This document shows, in pieces, positions 60,560-64,000 of a stretch of 64,000 bases of DNA; position 1 is the stretch's first letter; every line of letters starts with the position of its first letter. The stretch lies in the NCBI RefSeq assembly GCF_000321225.1, contig NW_004450464.1, positions 1,537,567 through 1,601,566 on the forward strand, written 5' to 3'. This stretch comes from Odobenus rosmarus divergens (Eukaryota > Chordata > Mammalia > Carnivora > Odobenidae). A program made the position numbers and the translations under genes. The notes beneath the pieces are model-generated. The model did not search any database. It was given only the letters and a program-made list of their open reading frames with translations, and had not been told where the DNA came from.

Positions 60560-61520
60560 TAATTTCACTCCAGGAGATTCAAGTAATAAGAATTTCACAG
60601 AAAAGAACCAAACTAATAGAAGAAATTTATCAAAATTTTTTTTTCAGAAATAAGGAGTCATGACTCCAAATGGAACCTACTAAGTGACCATGACAATGAA
60701 TGAAACATACACCACACACAATAATTGTGAAATTTCTGAATACTGAAGAGAAGATATTAAAATCTTCCAGGGAAAGAAACCAACTAAAGAAAATACACAG
60801 GAATGCATGCAAAGATAGCTATTAGATTTATAGTTGCTTATTGACAGGAATACTAGACAAAAATGGAAAAGCAATACCTTCAAATTATGAGGCAACTGAT
60901 TTCTGGCCTGAAATTCTATACCCAACTAAACTAGCAATCAAGTATAAGAATGAATTTAAAAGATTTTCAGATAAGTAAGGATACACAAATACATATTTTG
61001 TTATACCTTTTGTAGAAAGCTGTTGGCAGTGGGAGTGATTGAGAAATAATAAGATAATAGGGTTTAGGAGACTTATACTGAAAACATCAGAATAAAGACA
61101 GTGTTGACTGTGGGAGGGAATTTTGTAAGCTAAAAAGGAAAAAAAAATCAGCTTAAAGTGATATGTTGGAGTGTATGGAAAAGAAATGACTAAGCATTTC
61201 ACGGATCTAAATCATTTGAGGAAAAAATAAGATACATAGAAAGATGTGATAGATGCAAGGCAAGCTATGTAATTGATAGGTACCATGGCATATGGATTAT
61301 GGGTAATAAAGCTTTACAGGAAAAGAAATATAATCACAATACACTATTGCTCTGAAGTAAATAATATACTTGTAGACATTACAGTAATCAAAACTATGCT
61401 AAAGGCTGTATTAGTTGTATGGGAAAAGGAAATGGGGACTTGGTGGTATAACAGAGTCAGTAATTGTTGTCAAGAATTGACAATGAAGAAACAGAAAAAC
61501 TGCCTATTTACTAAAAGTTA
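60560..61520 (+). repeat. HAL1/L1M-type LINE relic
   Basis: 'gtcatgactccaaatggaacctactaagtgaccatgacaatgaatg', 'ttgtgaaatttctgaatactgaagagaagatattaaaatcttccaggg' and 'gatttctggcctgaaattctatacccaactaaactagcaatcaagtataag' keep the order of a known HAL1/L1M segment. Frames are broken. Confidence 0.65.
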
Positions 61521-61910
61521 TATAGACACGTAAGGTTAATGCTAGAAAAATCAATCAGGTTGATTATTACTGCTTACAGGAGCAGGAAACATGGTATATA
61601 AAGTGCTTGGGCAAAGAAATGCTATTTTTTTCTTAACAAGACTTTTGGTACTACTCAGTTTTCTACTAGATATGTTTATTACTCTGATAAATATAAATAT
61701 TTTAAAAATGAAAGAGAAACTCTACATCATGATTTATATGGACATGCATGATCTTGTCTTCCATATTTCCAGCCTCATTAGCTAATTGCTCCCCTTTTCT
61801 ACATAAACCTGACATCTACTCTCCCCACAGATAAACTCCTCATTGTTTCAGTTCTTTCAACTATTACTTCTAGGTCTTTCATTCTTCTCTTTAAAAACAA
61901 TAACAACAAT

Positions 61911-62522
61911 TTTGGGGTGGAGTCTTTTGGGTTTTCCACATACAGTATCATGTCATCTGTGAAGAGAGAGAGTTTGACTTCTTTGCCAATCTGAATAACT
62001 TTTATTTCTTTCTGTTGTCTGATTGCTGAGGCTAGGACTTCTAGTACTTTGTTGAGCAATAGTAGTGAGAGTGGGCATCCCTGTCATGTTCCTGACCTTA
62101 AGGGAAAAGCTCTCAGTTTTCCCCCATCGAGAATGATATTCGCTGTGGGTTTTCATAAATGGCTTTATGATATTGAGATATGTTCCCTCTTATCCCTATA
62201 CTTTGGAGAGTTTTAATCAAGAAAGGATGCTGTGTTTTGTCAAATGCTTTTTCTGCATCAATTGAGAGGATCATATGGTTCTTGTCTTTTCTTTTATTAA
62301 TGTATTGTATCACGTTGATTGATTTGTGAATGTTGAACCACCCTTGCATCCCATGAATAAATCCCACCTGGTCGTCGTGAATAATCCTTTTAATGTACTG
62401 TTAGATCCTGTTGGCTAGAATCTTGGTGAGTATTTTGGAGTCCATGTTCATCAGGGATATTAGTCTGTAATTCTCCTCTTTGTCTGGTTTTGGGATCAAG
62501 GTAATGCTGGCCTCATAGAAAC
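61911..62522 (-). repeat. Carnivore LINE-1, inverted 5' segment (ORF2 reverse transcriptase)
   Basis: On the minus strand this encodes part of the L1 ORF2 reverse transcriptase, including [16 protein letters not shown] and a frame-shifted catalytic region reading [15 protein letters not shown]. Several frameshifts separate the pieces, so it cannot be active. It joins the + strand 3' segment of the same element at about 62522/62523, the layout made by twin priming. Confidence 0.9.
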
Positions 62523-63360
62523 AGATACCTCTCCAAAGAAGACATACAAATGGCTAACACACACATGAGAAAATGCTCCACATCACTTGCCATTAGGGAA
62601 ATACAAATCCAAACCATAATGAAATACCACCTTACATCAGTTAGAATGGCAAAAATTAACAAGAAAGGGGAACCCTCTTACACTGTTGGTGGGAATGCAG
62701 GCTGGTACAGCCACTCTGGAAAACAGTATGGAGGTTCCTCAAGAAGTTAAAAATAGAGCTACCCTACGACCCAGCAATTGCACTACTGGGTATTTACCCC
62801 AAAGATATAGATGTAGTGAAAAGAAGGGGCACATGCACCCCAATGTTCATAGCAGCAATGACCACAATAGCCAAACTGTGGAAGGAGTGAAGATGCCCTT
62901 CAACAGATGAATGGATAAAGAAGATGTGGTCTATATATACAATGGAATATTACTCAGTCATCAGAAAGGATGAATACCTATTTTTTGTGTCAGCATGGAT
63001 GGAACTGGAGGGTATTATGTTGAGTGAAATAAGTCAATCAGATAAAGACAATTATCATATCGTTTCACTCATATGTGGAACATAAGGAGTAGCACAGAGG
63101 ACCATAGGGGAAGGGAGGGAAAACTGAATGGGAAGAAATCAGAAAGGGAGACAAACCATGATAGACTCTTGACTCTGGGAAGCAAACTGAGGGTTGCGGA
63201 AGAGAGGGGGGTTGAGGGTTGGAGTAATTGGGTGATGGGCATTAAGGAGGGAATGTGATGTGATGAGCACTGGGTGTTATATGCAACTAATGAATCATTG
63301 AACACTACATTAAATACTAATGATGTTTATATGTTGGCTAATTGAATTTAAGTAAGAAAA
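62523..63360 (+). repeat. Carnivore LINE-1, 3' segment (ORF2 C-terminus and 3' UTR)
   Basis: Plus strand: 'ctccaaagaagacatacaaatggc', 'gggaatgcaggctggtacagccac', 'acccagcaattgcactactgggtatttacccc', 'ggaactggagggtattatgttgagtgaaataagtc' and a 3' UTR ending 'ttggctaattgaatttaagtaag'. Together with 61911-62522 it is bracketed by 'ttaaaaacaataacaacaa' (61891-61909) and 'ttaaaaacagcaacaacaa' (from 63361), a likely target-site duplication. Confidence 0.9.
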
Positions 63361-63800
63361 TTAAAAACAGCAACAACAACAAATTATTATTTTTTACTTG
63401 CCAAAAACCCCTCAATTTTATCTATTTTTTCTTTGTAAGTCCTGGTTATCCATTATGTCTCAGTTTTTTCTGACAAAGAACATGTGTACTCCTATAGTCT
63501 CCTTGGCACTCTGTAACTGACTTATGAGAGCACTTTTTAAAAGAAAAGAAAAATTAAGGAATTAAAACACTGGGGTATTAGATAGTATCAACAGTAGCCT
63601 CTTTCTCTCTACCCAGATATCTTGGTTGGTCTGCTATTCTTTATTGTTTCCGACCCTAACCTTTATTTTCCTATTCTGACCTTAATGTTTTGAGCTATAT
63701 CTCACAAACATTGCTAATGTTTTGGCTTAAATGTGGCTGTTCTTTGTGCTGGTTAAAAGCTCCAGAGAAACCTCTTTTCTAGCTTTTTCTGGATTTTTTA

Positions 63801-63999
63801 AAAAAGATTTTATTCCTTTATTTGTCAGAGATCGAGAGAGAGAGAAAGAGAGAACAAGCAGGGGGAAGCGGCAGCTAGAGGGAGAAGCAGGCTCCCTGTG
63901 GAGCAAAGAGCCCGATGAGGGACTGGATCCCAGGACCCTGGGATCATGACCTGAGCTGAAGGTTGACGCTTAACCAACTGAAGCCACCCAGGTGTCCCC
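63801..63999 (-). repeat. CAN SINE at the window end
   Basis: Minus copy: 'aaaaaagattttattcctttatttgtcagag' through to 'caactgaagccacccaggtgtcccc'. The head is complete or nearly so; the right flank lies outside the window. Confidence 0.93.
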
Positions 64000-64000
64000 T

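Noticed and set aside
62113..62367. Reverse transcriptase-like frame ([10 protein letters not shown]) as a novel gene or retron
   Set aside because: It is the ORF2 of a 5'-inverted LINE-1 with frameshifts.
51337..64000. Next GPC5 exon (Ser-Gly stalk and GPI signal)
   Set aside because: I searched by eye for the acidic SG-rich stalk and a hydrophobic C-terminus with an acceptor and found none, so it probably lies beyond the window.

Overview
This window is vertebrate intronic DNA from an arctoid-type carnivore (bear, seal or mustelid lineage). The organism call rests on about 25 copies or fragments of the tRNA-Lys-derived CAN SINE (head reading GGGGCGCCTGGGTGGCTCAG, tail AAATAAATAAAATCTTT). 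The copies are of the form common in arctoids rather than the dog-specific SINEC_Cf form. A carnivore LINE-1 and old mammal-wide repeats (L2, MIR, MIR3, MER5, Tigger, MLT1) are also present. The DNA is AT-rich and shows no bacterial, viral or CRISPR-type organisation.

Only one host protein-coding segment is supported: a 121-bp internal exon on the + strand at 51210-51330, with a good splice acceptor and a consensus GTAAGT donor. Its 40 complete codons match the C-terminal core of glypican-5 (GPC5), just before the heparan-sulfate stalk. GPC5 is known for very large introns, which fits more than 51 kb of intron upstream and more than 12 kb downstream without another recognisable exon. All longer open frames elsewhere fall in repeats or show no recognisable coding character.

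Layout. 1-5 kb: L2 and MIR relics, a compound GGCT/GGGA/GGAA microsatellite, a 27-nt U6 fragment with its own target-site duplication, and two SINEs. 5.0-5.7 kb: a TAG/CAG-rich minisatellite with 69/72-bp units. 5.7-12 kb: SINEs, L2 and MER5. 12.2-16.2 kb: old minus-strand LINE-1 relics, MER5A, and a SINE containing a 50-N assembly gap. 16.2-26 kb: AT-rich intron, SINEs, a putative LTR, and a 62-bp inverted duplicate. 26-35 kb: an old LINE-1, MIR, a solo LTR, SINEs, and a U6/LINE-1 chimeric retrocopy. 35-45 kb: MLT1 and L2 relics, a second putative LTR, and nested SINEs. 45-56 kb: LINE-1, a Tigger MITE, the GPC5 exon and a long L2. 56-64 kb: LINE-1 relics, a 5'-inverted young carnivore LINE-1, and a terminal SINE.

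I found no previously undescribed biological system. The most informative non-routine items are the U6/L1 template-switch chimera, the tailless 27-nt U6 insertion, the higher-order minisatellite, the 62-bp inverted duplicate, the twin-primed L1, and an assembly gap whose flanks overlap by 19 bp. Repeat families were assigned from memory of consensus sequences without a library search, so subfamily names and exact edges are approximate.
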